The translations under genes were made by a program, and so were the position numbers. Shown here piece by piece: positions 28,915 through 37,389 of a DNA stretch of 64,000 bases; position 1 is the stretch's first letter; each line of letters opens with the position of its first letter. The stretch is from assembly GCA_963822765.1 (NCBI GenBank), contig CAWGJL010000016.1, forward strand, positions 62,001 to 126,000. The letters are read 5' to 3'. The stretch is from Palsa-504 sp963822765. GTDB taxonomy: Bacteria; Actinomycetota; Actinomycetes; Streptosporangiales; Streptosporangiaceae. A model generated the notes under the pieces. It was not told the origin of the DNA. It saw only the letters and a program-made list of their open reading frames with translations, and ran no database searches.

Positions 28915-30289
28915 CCCCCTCAGTCCAACCCCGCTCCACCCCAGCCCCGCCCCGCCCCAGCCAGCGCCCCAGGTACCCCGCGTCCACCCCGCCCGCCGTA
29001 AACTCCTGGTCGTCGACCATGCTCGATAGCATCGGCAAGGTGGTCGCTATCCCGCTCACCTGGCACCGGGCCAGCGCACCGCGCAGCCGGGCCAGCGCCT
29101 GCGCCCGGTCCGCGCCGCTGACCACGAGCTTGGCCAGCAGGCTGTCGTACTGCGGCGGCACGGCCGAACCCGCCTGGATGTGCGTGTCGACCCGGATGCC
29201 AGGTCCGGCCGGGAACACCGCGCTGGTCACGGTCCCTGGACTGGGCCGGAAAGCCTCCGCCGGGTCTTCGGCGTTGATCCGGCACTCGATCGCGTGGCCG
29301 CGGACGGCCACGCCGGCCTGGGATAGCCTCAGTCCGCGCCCTTCCGCGATCGCGATCTGCTCCGCGACCAGGTCCAGGCCGGTGACCGCCTCGGTCACCG
29401 GGTGCTCGACCTGGATCCGGGCGTTCAGCTCGAGGAACCAGAATGCTCCCCGTCGCGTGTCGACCAGGAACTCGACGGTTCCCAGGCCCTGGTACTTCAG
29501 GTGCAGGCCGAGGGCGACCGCCGCCACCCGCATGCTGACCCGCAGCGTCTCGCCGAGCAGCGGCGCCGGCGCCTCCTCGACCAGTTTCTGGTACCGCCGC
29601 TGCACCGAGCAGTCCCGGTCACCGAGGTGGATCACGTTCCGGCCGTCGCCCAGCAACTGCACCTCGACGTGCCGGGCGGGGGAGACGTAGCGCTCCAGGT
29701 ACACCCGCGGGTCGCCGAACGCCGCCTGCGCCTCGGCGCTGGCCACCGCGACCGCCTGCTCGAGGTCGCCGGCGTCGCGGACCACCCGCAGCCCCCGCCC
29801 GCCGCCACCGCCGGCCGCCTTGACCAGTACCGGGTACCCGATCCGCCCCGCCAGCGCGCCCGCGCCGGCTGGCTCGGCCGGCCCGCCGGGCAGCACCGGC
29901 AGCCCCGCCGCGACCGCGTGCGCCCGGGCCGCCAGCTTGTCCCCGGCCGCCCCCAGCACCTCGGCGCCGGGTCCGATGAACACGATCCCGGCCGCCTCGC
30001 AGGCCCGCGCCAGCCGCGGGTTCTCGGCCAGGAACCCGTATCCGGGATGGATCGCGTCCGCTCCCGCCGCGACCGCCGCGGCGGTGACCGCCTCGACGCT
30101 GAGGTAGGTCTCGGCCAGTCCTCCCGGCCCGATTCTGATCGTCCGGTCGGCCATCCTGGCCGGCACCGCGTTTGCGTCCGCGTCGGAGACCGCGAGCACG
30201 CTCTCGATGCCGAGCCGCCGGCAGGTCCTGATGACCCGGACGGCGATCTCGCCACGGTTGGCGATCAGCACCCGCCGGATGGCAGGCAC
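28898..30289 (-). CDS. accC: Biotin carboxylase subunit
   Basis: The 463-residue protein is a full biotin carboxylase: RRVLIANRGEIAVRVIRTCR at the N-terminus, the glycine-rich ATP lid KAAGGGGGRGLRVV, RDCSVQRRYQKLVEEAP, and the catalytic block FLELNARIQVEHPVTE. It carboxylates the biotin on the carrier protein with ATP and bicarbonate. The GTG start shares a base with the stop of the carrier gene. The C-terminal 15 residues are Gly-rich and dispensable-looking. The unit serves the dedicated carboxyltransferase downstream, not a fatty-acid acetyl-CoA carboxylase, because no acyl-CoA beta subunit is present. Confidence 0.93.
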   Translation of the reverse strand: MPAIRRVLIANRGEIAVRVIRTCRRLGIESVLAVSDADANAVPARMADRTIRIGPGGLAETYLSVEAVTAAAVAAGADAIHPGYGFLAENPRLARACEAAGIVFIGPGAEVLGAAGDKLAARAHAVAAGLPVLPGGPAEPAGAGALAGRIGYPVLVKAAGGGGGRGLRVVRDAGDLEQAVAVASAEAQAAFGDPRVYLERYVSPARHVEVQLLGDGRNVIHLGDRDCSVQRRYQKLVEEAPAPLLGETLRVSMRVAAVALGLHLKYQGLGTVEFLVDTRRGAFWFLELNARIQVEHPVTEAVTGLDLVAEQIAIAEGRGLRLSQAGVAVRGHAIECRINAEDPAEAFRPSPGTVTSAVFPAGPGIRVDTHIQAGSAVPPQYDSLLAKLVVSGADRAQALARLRGALARCQVSGIATTLPMLSSMVDDQEFTAGGVDAGYLGRWLGRGGAGVERGWTEGGGGGG

Positions 30290-30735
30290 TAGTCCGCCCT
30301 GATGCTCAGCAGCGTGGCCCCGCGGTCGGCGAACTCGCCGTTCCCCAGGCAGATCTCGGCCACCGTGCCGGCCGTGCCCGCGCTCACCGAGTTGAACAGC
30401 TTCATGGTCTCCACGATCCCGACCACCGTGTCCGCCCCGACCCGGCTCCCCACCTCCACGAACGGTGCCGCCCCCGGCCGCGGCGCCCGGTAGAACGTCC
30501 CCGGCAGCGGCGCCCGCACCGCCACCAGCTCCGCACCCGTTGTTTGCAGCGCACCGCCTGGCGGAGCAACGTCGGCCACGGTCGGTACAACCCGGGTCTC
30601 AACGGCCTGCGTCCACCCGTCCGGAGTGCGCCGCAGTGTCAGCCGGAAGCGAGGGGTCTGCAGGTCGAGTTCGTCGTAGGGCAGCGAGTCCAGCAGCGCC
30701 AGGATGTCGGCGACGTCCTCATTGGTCAGGTCCAT
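30289..30735 (-). CDS. accB: Biotin carboxyl carrier protein
   Basis: The 148-residue protein has an AccB-like N-terminus, a flexible linker and a C-terminal biotinyl domain. The biotin site is VETMKLFN with Lys112; in this class the residue pattern Glu-Thr-Met-Lys is normal for AccB. It is translationally coupled on both sides (one-base overlaps). It shuttles the carboxyl group between the carboxylase and the transferase. Confidence 0.93.
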   Translation of the reverse strand: MDLTNEDVADILALLDSLPYDELDLQTPRFRLTLRRTPDGWTQAVETRVVPTVADVAPPGGALQTTGAELVAVRAPLPGTFYRAPRPGAAPFVEVGSRVGADTVVGIVETMKLFNSVSAGTAGTVAEICLGNGEFADRGATLLSIRAD

Positions 30736-31814
30736 TACAGCGGTTTCTCCAGCCAGGCCAGGATGTGGTCGCTGGCGCGGGGTTTAGGGGTGGCCAGGGG
30801 AGGTCGCTCCCGGGCCGCCCAGACCGTCTCCGGACGGCTCTGCAGCACCCTGATCCGGTCCGCGGGGTCGCCGTGCATCGGCGGGCAGGCCGGGTCATCG
30901 CCGACCAGCGCCCACTCGATGTCCTGCGGCGCGCCGTAGTGCTCCTCGACTCGTTGCCCGATCGCGGCCAGCGCCCGGGCCTCGTCGTCGGTCAGGCAGG
31001 GCCGGCCGCGCAGCGCGACAGGCATGGCCGAGGCGCAGATCCCCGGTTCGTTCGGCCGAAAAGTATGCAGCCTGAGCTTGGCACCGGTCCGCCGCCCGGT
31101 GATCTCGCCGGTCACCTTGCTGACCGTGAAGGAGTCCGGGGTCACCTCCCCGGCCACCAGGGCCGAGCCGAGGCCCCAGGTGCCCTCGATGGCTACCACC
31201 GAACGGTCGCCGGTGACCGGGCTGCGGGTGAACATCACCCCGGCCGCGCGCGGCCGGAGCATGCGCTGCACGACCACGCCCATGGCCAGCCCGTCCTCCG
31301 GCAGCCGCAGACGGCGCCGGTAGGCGACCGACTCGTCGTTGTACAGGCTGGCCCAGCACTTGCGCACCGCGTCGAGCACCCCGGCCGCGCCGCGCACGGC
31401 CAGGAAGGTGTCCTGCAGCCCGGCGAAGCTGGCGCCCGCGGAATCCTCCATGGTCGCGCTCGACCGTACCGCCACCGGCACGGCCGGGCCGCCGGCGGAC
31501 AACTCCTCGTACGCCTGCGTGACCTGGGCCGCCACCTCCGGCGGCGGCGCGGTAGCGACGATCCGCGAGCGCGCCCCGGCCGCCACCCGCGCGATGGCCG
31601 GCACGTCCGAAGCAGACAGCGACGCGACCGAGCCCACCAGCGACCCGGACGGATCGACCGTGGCCAGCATCTGCCCGAACGCCAGCGTCGTCACCACGTA
31701 ACCAGGCGGGACCGGAATCCCCGCCCGGATCAACTCGCCCAGGCCCGCCGCCTTGCCGCCACCAAAACCCGCAGCACCCGCCTGCGCGAGGCCACGGACA
31801 AGCGGGCCATTCAC
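30735..31814 (-). CDS. PEP-synthase N-terminal-type ATP-binding subunit (phenylphosphate synthase protein 2-like)
   Basis: The 359-residue protein is only the ATP-grasp half of PEP synthase/PPDK: GGGKAAGLGELIRAGIPVPPG, VAVRSSATMEDSAGASFAGLQDT, and MVVQRM-type segment VVVQRMLRPRAAGVMFT. The phosphohistidine domain is encoded by the preceding gene, whose stop overlaps this GTG start. Phenylphosphate synthase of Thauera has the same split into a 70-kDa and a 40-kDa protein. It probably transfers phosphate from ATP to the histidine of its partner. The acceptor substrate is unknown. Confidence 0.85.
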   Translation of the reverse strand: MNGPLVRGLAQAGAAGFGGGKAAGLGELIRAGIPVPPGYVVTTLAFGQMLATVDPSGSLVGSVASLSASDVPAIARVAAGARSRIVATAPPPEVAAQVTQAYEELSAGGPAVPVAVRSSATMEDSAGASFAGLQDTFLAVRGAAGVLDAVRKCWASLYNDESVAYRRRLRLPEDGLAMGVVVQRMLRPRAAGVMFTRSPVTGDRSVVAIEGTWGLGSALVAGEVTPDSFTVSKVTGEITGRRTGAKLRLHTFRPNEPGICASAMPVALRGRPCLTDDEARALAAIGQRVEEHYGAPQDIEWALVGDDPACPPMHGDPADRIRVLQSRPETVWAARERPPLATPKPRASDHILAWLEKPL

Positions 31815-33622
31815 CCGATGACCTGGACGGTCCCGCGGTCGCCGTCGACCCGTATCCGCTGGCCGGTGCTGATCCGCTTGGTCGCGTCGCCGGTGCCGAC
31901 CACGGCCGGCATGCCGTACTCCCGGGCCACGATCGCCGCGTGCGACATCGACCCGCCGATGTCCGAGACCGCCGCCTTGATCTTGCCGAACACCGGCGCC
32001 CAGCTCGGCGCGGTCACCGGGCAGACCAGGATCTCCCCGTCGCGGATGTCGCCGATCTGGTTCACGTCGGTCAGCACCCGGGCGGGGCCCTCGACCACGC
32101 CGGACGACGCGCCGAACCCCCTGATCTCGTCCGAGGACGGTGAGAGCCACGCCTCGATCCGCTCCTGGGTCACGCCCCACAGCATGCGCACGGCAGGATC
32201 GTTCAACGCGGTGGGGACCGGCCCGAGCGCGGGCGGCGGCGACCAGTCCCGCAGCGCAGCGAGCATCCGCTTGCGCGAGGCCACGATCGGCTTCCAGTAA
32301 GCGCCGCCCAGCGGCGGGCCGCCCGCGGCCCAGGCCAGCATGACGTCCGACAGCGCCTGGTCGACCTCGGTGTGGTGCAGCTGGAACACGTCCTCGGCCT
32401 CGGCCAGCACCCCGAACCGGGCCAGCAGCGCGCCGAACTCGCGGATCTTGCCGAAGAACTGCGTGGTGAACCAGTGCTCGCAGTAGAACTTGTGGTCCTC
32501 CACGAACGGGAACACCCGGCGGCACAGTCCCAGCATCTGGTCGAACGCCGCCTGTTCTTCCGGGGAGGTCAGCAGCGAACGGTACGCGGAGGCAAGACGG
32601 TCCCGCTCGGCTCGCAGCTTCTCGGTGGGACGCGAAGCCAGTGAACCGGACCGCACCTGGGCCACGTACCGGGGCAGCGCCGTGAACGGGACGGTCAGGT
32701 CATCGGCCCAGCTGCGGTGGTGATGATAGAAACCGTCGCCGGTGGAGACGTTGAACCACGGCTCGCGTGCTTCCTCGAAGGCCGCCAGCCACCGCTTACC
32801 GCCCTCGCCGCGCGAGGCCAGAGCGTCAAGCACGACCGACGGCGAGCAGCCCTCGGTGAACAGGTCGTCCACCCCGGTCTCGACCGCCAGCCGGGCCAGC
32901 CCCCGCAGCTCGTCGTCGGGCCGGTACATGATCACGTCGATGCCGGCCACCATCCGGGCCGCGGTCTGGTCGCTGATCTCCGGCCAGGCCTGCTTGCAGA
33001 ACTGGAAGAACACCACGTACGCGCCGTAGCCCAGCATCAGCATCTCGGTGTGGTGGTGCCACATCTTGGAGAACAGGTCGATGCACTTGTGGAAGTTCTC
33101 CCGCACGAAATGGTTCTGGGCCACACCGCGGGCCTCGAAAACCACCGACGCGTCCTCAAACTCCGGCAGCGATGGCACGGTCACCGACTCGATCGAGTCG
33201 ATCAGGGCCCGCATCCGGACCTTCCACCCCTCGTAAAGGGAATCCCAGTTCTCGTAGTAGTAGCCGGCCCGCTCGCCGAAGATCGCCGCGCGGCGCCCGA
33301 TCTCGGCTTGGTCGAGAACCGGGATGGCGGTGATGTAGACCCGCCCGTTGACGATCCGGTGCTCGATGCCGAGCGTGGTCGGGAAGACGAACACCCGGGC
33401 CGTGTTCGCCCCGATCGCGCTGTACGGTACTTCCGCGGTGATCGTGTCGAAGGCCGGCATCGGCTCCGGGAAGTGCATGGAGTTGTAGAACCAGAAGCGC
33501 TGGTCGTCCTCGGGCTGGAAGCGGGTGAAGTACGGGTACATGGACCGCCAGTCCTGCGCCCCGGGCGCGTCGGCGATTTCCGACGGGAGCGGGAACCTCG
33601 CGGCATCGTCAGTCCCGTCCAT
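31811..33622 (-). CDS. PEP-synthase phosphohistidine-domain subunit (phenylphosphate synthase protein 1-like)
   Basis: The 603-residue protein ends with a PEP-utilising mobile domain: GEILVCPVTAPSWAPVFGKI and then GGSMSHAAIVAREYGMPAVV, where His561 is the expected phosphorylated residue. The first 500 residues are largely helical, with WHHHTEML and HKFYCEHWFTTQFF, and are not part of classical PEP synthase; they probably bind the substrate to be phosphorylated. Size and the position of the histidine match the 70-kDa subunit of phenylphosphate synthase. The start at 33622 has GGAGG upstream. It is the first gene of the six-gene carboxylase operon. Confidence 0.85.
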   Translation of the reverse strand: MDGTDDAARFPLPSEIADAPGAQDWRSMYPYFTRFQPEDDQRFWFYNSMHFPEPMPAFDTITAEVPYSAIGANTARVFVFPTTLGIEHRIVNGRVYITAIPVLDQAEIGRRAAIFGERAGYYYENWDSLYEGWKVRMRALIDSIESVTVPSLPEFEDASVVFEARGVAQNHFVRENFHKCIDLFSKMWHHHTEMLMLGYGAYVVFFQFCKQAWPEISDQTAARMVAGIDVIMYRPDDELRGLARLAVETGVDDLFTEGCSPSVVLDALASRGEGGKRWLAAFEEAREPWFNVSTGDGFYHHHRSWADDLTVPFTALPRYVAQVRSGSLASRPTEKLRAERDRLASAYRSLLTSPEEQAAFDQMLGLCRRVFPFVEDHKFYCEHWFTTQFFGKIREFGALLARFGVLAEAEDVFQLHHTEVDQALSDVMLAWAAGGPPLGGAYWKPIVASRKRMLAALRDWSPPPALGPVPTALNDPAVRMLWGVTQERIEAWLSPSSDEIRGFGASSGVVEGPARVLTDVNQIGDIRDGEILVCPVTAPSWAPVFGKIKAAVSDIGGSMSHAAIVAREYGMPAVVGTGDATKRISTGQRIRVDGDRGTVQVIG

Positions 33623-33789
33623 CGCGCCCTCCTCAGCCGGCCACGGCGACCGCGGCCACCGCACACGCCCGCGCACCTCTGCGCAGGTCCGCACCGCCGA
33701 AGCTGCCATAGCCTGCCAGGCGGATCAATGGCGGATCCAACCATTTCGGTCCGCCCGATCTTGGGCCATCCACCAAGGCGACGCCGGGC

Positions 33790-34319
33790 ATGGAAAATGG
33801 ACTAGTAGGCACGACGGTCAGGAGCGCAGCAGACATGCCCCGCAGCGGTAATGCTTCGGATTGGCAGGACCGCCTGGCCGCGCAACGCCAGGAAGCCGAG
33901 CAGCTGGCGGCGGGAACGCAGACAGCAGATAAGGGACCGGGAGAAGGCCCGCCAGCAGGAGCATCTCGAATGCGCGGCGCACCGGCCCCCGCTGGCTGCG
34001 GCATCTTCACGGCGACAGGCGCACTCGGCGCGACGTTGACGGCCTGGAAGTGGTGCTGGCGGGCGCGCGGCAGCGGGATGCGGCGGGGACCCCGGCGGCC
34101 GGTCACCGGGTGCTGTGCGCGGCAGCCGCCGCGGACGTAGGGCTCGCGTCCGAAGGACGCGGCGAAGCTGCCGCCCCGCAACGGCGAGTCCCCCGATTGA
34201 ACCCCGGCCGCCTACAGCGGGTCACCCTGGCCGCTCTCTCCCTCCGACTACTCGCGTCCCTTCCTCGCTGCTCCACAGCCCCGGCCGTCAGGCATGGCGC
34301 GCCGGAGGTGCGCCCTTGA
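33790..34319 (+). pseudogene. Degenerate coding remnant between the carboxylase operon and the AT-rich island
   Basis: No intact gene is supported here. Protein-like stretches change frame: DWQDRLAAQRQEAEQLAA near 33855, RDREKARQQEHLECAA near 33935, and LEVVLAGARQRDAAGTPAAG near 34045. Together they could be the ruins of a short helical, charged protein. An alternative is chance open frame in GC-rich DNA. Confidence 0.3.
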
Positions 34320-34392
34320 AGCCGTAAAGAAAGTTGTAACAGTTCCTGTTCGGGCGGTTGTGATCAAGGTCATTTCTGGTCATGATGGCCGC

Positions 34393-34637
34393 ATGGTTGC
34401 CGCAGCGGTCTTCTTCGTTCTCCTCGTTTTTTTACGGCGCGGTTCGTCACGGGTGGCAGAGGTTTGCTGATCGGGCGGCTCGCTGGCATCCTTGCGATTT
34501 ACATCCTTCTGTGGCTGTTCATCGCGATATCGAGCCCGACTACCGCTTCCGGTCTCGCCCGGTTCTTCGCTGGTGGCGTATCCGGGGCCATTACAGGCCT
34601 GGTCCATTTTCTGAATGACGTGTTCGGATCACACTAA
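34393..34637 (+). CDS. Small two-helix membrane protein requiring a -1 frameshift at T7A
   Basis: From ATG 34393 the zero frame reads MVAAAVFFVLLVFL and stops at 34470. The -1 frame entered at the T7A run (34427-34434) continues with LLIGRLAGILAIYILLWLFI and ends GLVHFLNDVFGSH at 34637, a convincing hydrophobic protein of about 81 residues in total. In the zero frame the run is read GTT TTT TTA, the U UUU UUA heptamer used for -1 ribosomal frameshifting. A simple one-base loss in the T run is the alternative. I recognise no family. Confidence 0.45.
34427..34434 (+). other. Candidate -1 slippery site TTTTTTTA
   Basis: The heptamer T TTT TTA is in the right phase for a -1 shift that joins the two halves of the small membrane protein. 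No downstream pseudoknot could be assigned by eye. Confidence 0.35.
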
Positions 34638-34724
34638 CGACCTTCAATAGCGGGGGTTACTGGGCCTGGTCACCCCGCACGCGGTGTGCTATGCCGCAGG
34701 GCGCTCGACATCTGGCTCGCTTGA

Positions 34725-35099
34725 TCCGCAGAAGCTTCCAAGGCTGCCGAGACTCCGCCGCATCTGGCCGCCCTGATTGACCCGGATGACCCCGATGGCC
34801 TTCGCGATGCCTACGGTTGGCGAAGCGACAAGCTGGAGGAACATCTGTTGACGGATGTCCAGTTCAGTATGCTTCGTCACCCTTTGTATCGCTCGGACCA
34901 GCATGGGCGTTATACAAATATATGCGTGGACAGTTCGGAAGACACACGATTTATCCTAATTCATGCCGGAATCAACTACTACGGGCAGAGCAACATTTGT
35001 CTGCTAGAAACAAAGGTCCTGACGGTCTCCCCATCGTTACCATATCGCAAGATTAATCTGTCATACCTTCGGTTGGCTTACGCGTCTTACAGGCATTAA
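34725..35099 (+). pseudogene. AT-richer open frame without a good start codon, probable gene remnant
   Basis: The frame is open from 34725 to the stop at 35099. It reads like protein: HLAALIDPDDPDGLRDAYGW, then DKLEEHLLTDVQFSMLRHPL and TRFILIHAGINYYGQSNICL. There is no ATG or GTG start in the conserved-looking part; only the TTG at 34848 is available. It may be the 3' part of a gene whose start was lost. Family not recognised. Confidence 0.4.
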
Positions 35100-35239
35100 C
35101 AGCCACATCAAGCGGAATGCGGCCAATGCCATCACCTATGCAGATTATTGATCTGCTGCGGAAATAGAAACTATGAGAGGGTTAAGTGTCGATTATCCTT
35201 ATGAATCAAATATCATCACTAGCCCGCCTGTAGCTACCG

Positions 35240-36493
35240 ATGACAACCAGGCGGTCAATTGCCCTGATCCTGTCGCCCGTTGGCTTGTTGCTTATCTCTG
35301 CAGCCAGGCTAATCATCGTCGCGAACTTCAATACGACGACAGCCGTAACGATCGCCTCGTCCGGCGGATTCGTTAACACCCTGCTAGGCACGGTTATACC
35401 GTTGATCCCTGTCTTCATGCCTTACGTGGCGCTCCTTCTGCTGCTCACCCGGCACTTTCTCCTTAGCATAATGACCTTCATATTCGCGGCATTTATCTCT
35501 CCCACCTCTATAACGGCGGCCGAGGGTCTCCGTGTTGCAGAAGCATACTGGAATCGAACGGTCGCCGTATTTCACAACTATCGAACAATACCCCTGGTAA
35601 TTTTGATAATAATCTTTATCGCTGTTTGGATCTATAACAGAAGTTTTGTTGAAGGATTGAGCATTATCGTCGTGATGGTTGCAGCACTTACGCTCGTGAT
35701 CGCGATACCGAACCCATATTTTCCATTGCCGGTGCGCTTGGCGAGTAACAATGAACATCATCTAGTCGCCCGCGTGTCCTCCGGGGCTTTCGGATACTCT
35801 GGGCTCGACATACTAGTGGCCCTGGGCATACTGGCTATTGTATTCATTGTATATACCGCCGCTACAGCGTCAAGCCCGGAGGTTGGGCTACTAGATGGCT
35901 TTTCCTGGCTGCTAACCTCCGTAGTGGCTCTGATCGCCGCCATTGCCTTCTTTCCGTACCTTCATTTTATATATCCGGTTCCGCAAAATCGTGGTTACTA
36001 TGCTGAAGCCGCACACGCGATGTGGTTGAACGCGGAACGGATCGAACTGGATACTCACCTTGTCTATTATGGCTACGTTTTAACATCCGATGACCAGTGG
36101 TTTACCGTGTTGCTGGTCAACAGCAGACTTATTGCCTATCTTCCCGCCAATGAAATCGTTGGCAGGTCTGTCTGCCAGCCTGGGATGCAAGGTCAATCCA
36201 ACCAGTCCCCGCCCCTAATCCCTTGGCTCTATCACCGACCTCGAAGCCTTCGGTCCTGTGCACGCGAGGACGAGATCGCGTTGATTACTGCATTTCTATC
36301 AAGCGGTCAGTCACTCAGAGCGATATCCTCAATAACACACACCGAGCCAGAACGCATCATTTTTCTCACTAACCGACATCTTCATGAAAAGCTTTCTGCT
36401 GCGCTGCGCGCATACGAATGCAGGCATGATTGGGATGCGCCAACCCCTGTAGGGCAGCGCTTCTACTACTATCCAAGACTCGCTCCTTACTAA
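35240..36493 (+). CDS. Orphan multi-pass membrane protein with low GC
   Basis: The 417-residue protein has about seven hydrophobic segments in the first 260 residues, for example ALILSPVGLLLISAARLIIV, TIPLVILIIIFIAVWIY and GLSIIVVMVAALTLVIAI. They are followed by a soluble C-terminal 150 residues with VLTSDDQWFTVLLVNSRLIA. I recognise no family. A sampled line of this gene is near 48% GC against about 70% for neighbours, and rare A/T-ending codons are common, so it is probably acquired. It lies inside the AT-richer island that ends at an IS701-type remnant. Confidence 0.65.
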   Translation: MTTRRSIALILSPVGLLLISAARLIIVANFNTTTAVTIASSGGFVNTLLGTVIPLIPVFMPYVALLLLLTRHFLLSIMTFIFAAFISPTSITAAEGLRVAEAYWNRTVAVFHNYRTIPLVILIIIFIAVWIYNRSFVEGLSIIVVMVAALTLVIAIPNPYFPLPVRLASNNEHHLVARVSSGAFGYSGLDILVALGILAIVFIVYTAATASSPEVGLLDGFSWLLTSVVALIAAIAFFPYLHFIYPVPQNRGYYAEAAHAMWLNAERIELDTHLVYYGYVLTSDDQWFTVLLVNSRLIAYLPANEIVGRSVCQPGMQGQSNQSPPLIPWLYHRPRSLRSCAREDEIALITAFLSSGQSLRAISSITHTEPERIIFLTNRHLHEKLSAALRAYECRHDWDAPTPVGQRFYYYPRLAPY

Positions 36494-36623
36494 GAAGTTG
36501 ATAGTTGTAAACCAACATGCCTCTGACACGGCAGCCGTAGATCGTGATCTGTTGGAGCGTCCTCGTTGGTCAGCGGGACGGGTGGCCTCTGGCATGGCCC
36601 GGCCGCCGCAATCATGATCGTCT

Positions 36624-37010
36624 GTGACAACAAAGCAGGACGCGGCGACCGTGGAGGCAACCGTAGCGCAACAAGTGTGGCGGGACGGCTTAGGGGAGAG
36701 GGCGGGCCTGGTGGCCAGATGCTTCCCGCGCCGCGAGACGCGCGCGATGCTGATGGGTGTGGCGCAGGCGAACTGCTGGACGCTGGCCGAAGCCCTCGGT
36801 CACGGCGACTCGCACCGCCTCCAGAACTTCCTGGCCCATGCGGTGTGGAACCACGATGCCGTGCGCGACCGGACGGCCCGGTGGGTCGCACATCAACTCG
36901 CTGATGACCAGGCGGTATTGGTGGTGGACGAGACGGGCGACGAGAAGTCGTCCACGGACGGGGGCCGACGCCGGGCGCCAGTACTGCGGCGTGCTGGGCG
37001 CCCAGGACCA
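36624..37010 (+). mobile_element. IS701-family transposase N-terminal remnant, frameshifted and truncated
   Basis: The first 112 residues match IS701-type DDE transposases: CFPRRETRAMLMGVAQANCW, LAEALGHGDSHRLQNFLAHA and the first catalytic Asp block VLVVDETGDEKSSTD. The frame then breaks at a G5 run (36960-36964); the next frame continues with GADAGRQYCGVLGAQDQ, as expected of the family. All of the later DDE domain is missing, because sequence of an unrelated gene follows from about 37011. The element is dead in this copy. No terminal inverted repeats were identified. Confidence 0.75.
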
Positions 37011-37389
37011 GGGCGGCTCCAGCTACGACATCATCGACCTCACCGCCGACCCACCTCGCCTCGACAGAAAGTACGTGCGGGACGAGGCGCTGCAAGCCCG
37101 GCAGCTCACCGAGACGCTCGCCATCTTCGACGACGCGAAGGTCGACGGCGCCTTCGTCCACACGTTCATCCAGCCGCTCAACGAGTACAACGCCGACCCG
37201 AGGTTCGACTTCGACATGGCCAGCTACAGCCTGGTCAAGAGCTACGGGACCCGGATTGGCGGCCTGGCCGCGCAGTTCCCTGGCATCCCCCTGGGACCTG
37301 ACCCGTCCGGTACGGCCTACCCCGGCCTGTCCTGGCAGCCCAAGGAGTCATTTCACGCCGTCGCCACCTACTACGACGAAAAGCCCTAG
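37011..37389 (+). pseudogene. C-terminal fragment of a glycosidase-like protein (often labelled abortive infection protein)
   Basis: About 125 residues remain: DLTADPPRLDRKYVRDEALQ, LTETLAIFDDAKVDGAFVHT, DPRFDFDMASYSLVKSYG and LSWQPKESFHAVATYYDE. This resembles the C-terminal half of actinobacterial TIM-barrel proteins annotated as abortive phage infection proteins. The N-terminus is replaced by the transposase remnant, so the gene was cut by the insertion and a following deletion. It converges on the response-regulator gene with a 4-base overlap. Confidence 0.6.

Noticed and set aside
28898..30735. Housekeeping acetyl-CoA or propionyl-CoA carboxylase
   Set aside because: No acyl-CoA carboxylase beta chain is present; the transferase is of the pyruvate/oxaloacetate type and the operon starts with PEP-synthase-like genes.
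36566..36904. Separate small gene overlapping the transposase start
   Set aside because: It is out of frame with the clear IS701 motifs and has no motif of its own.
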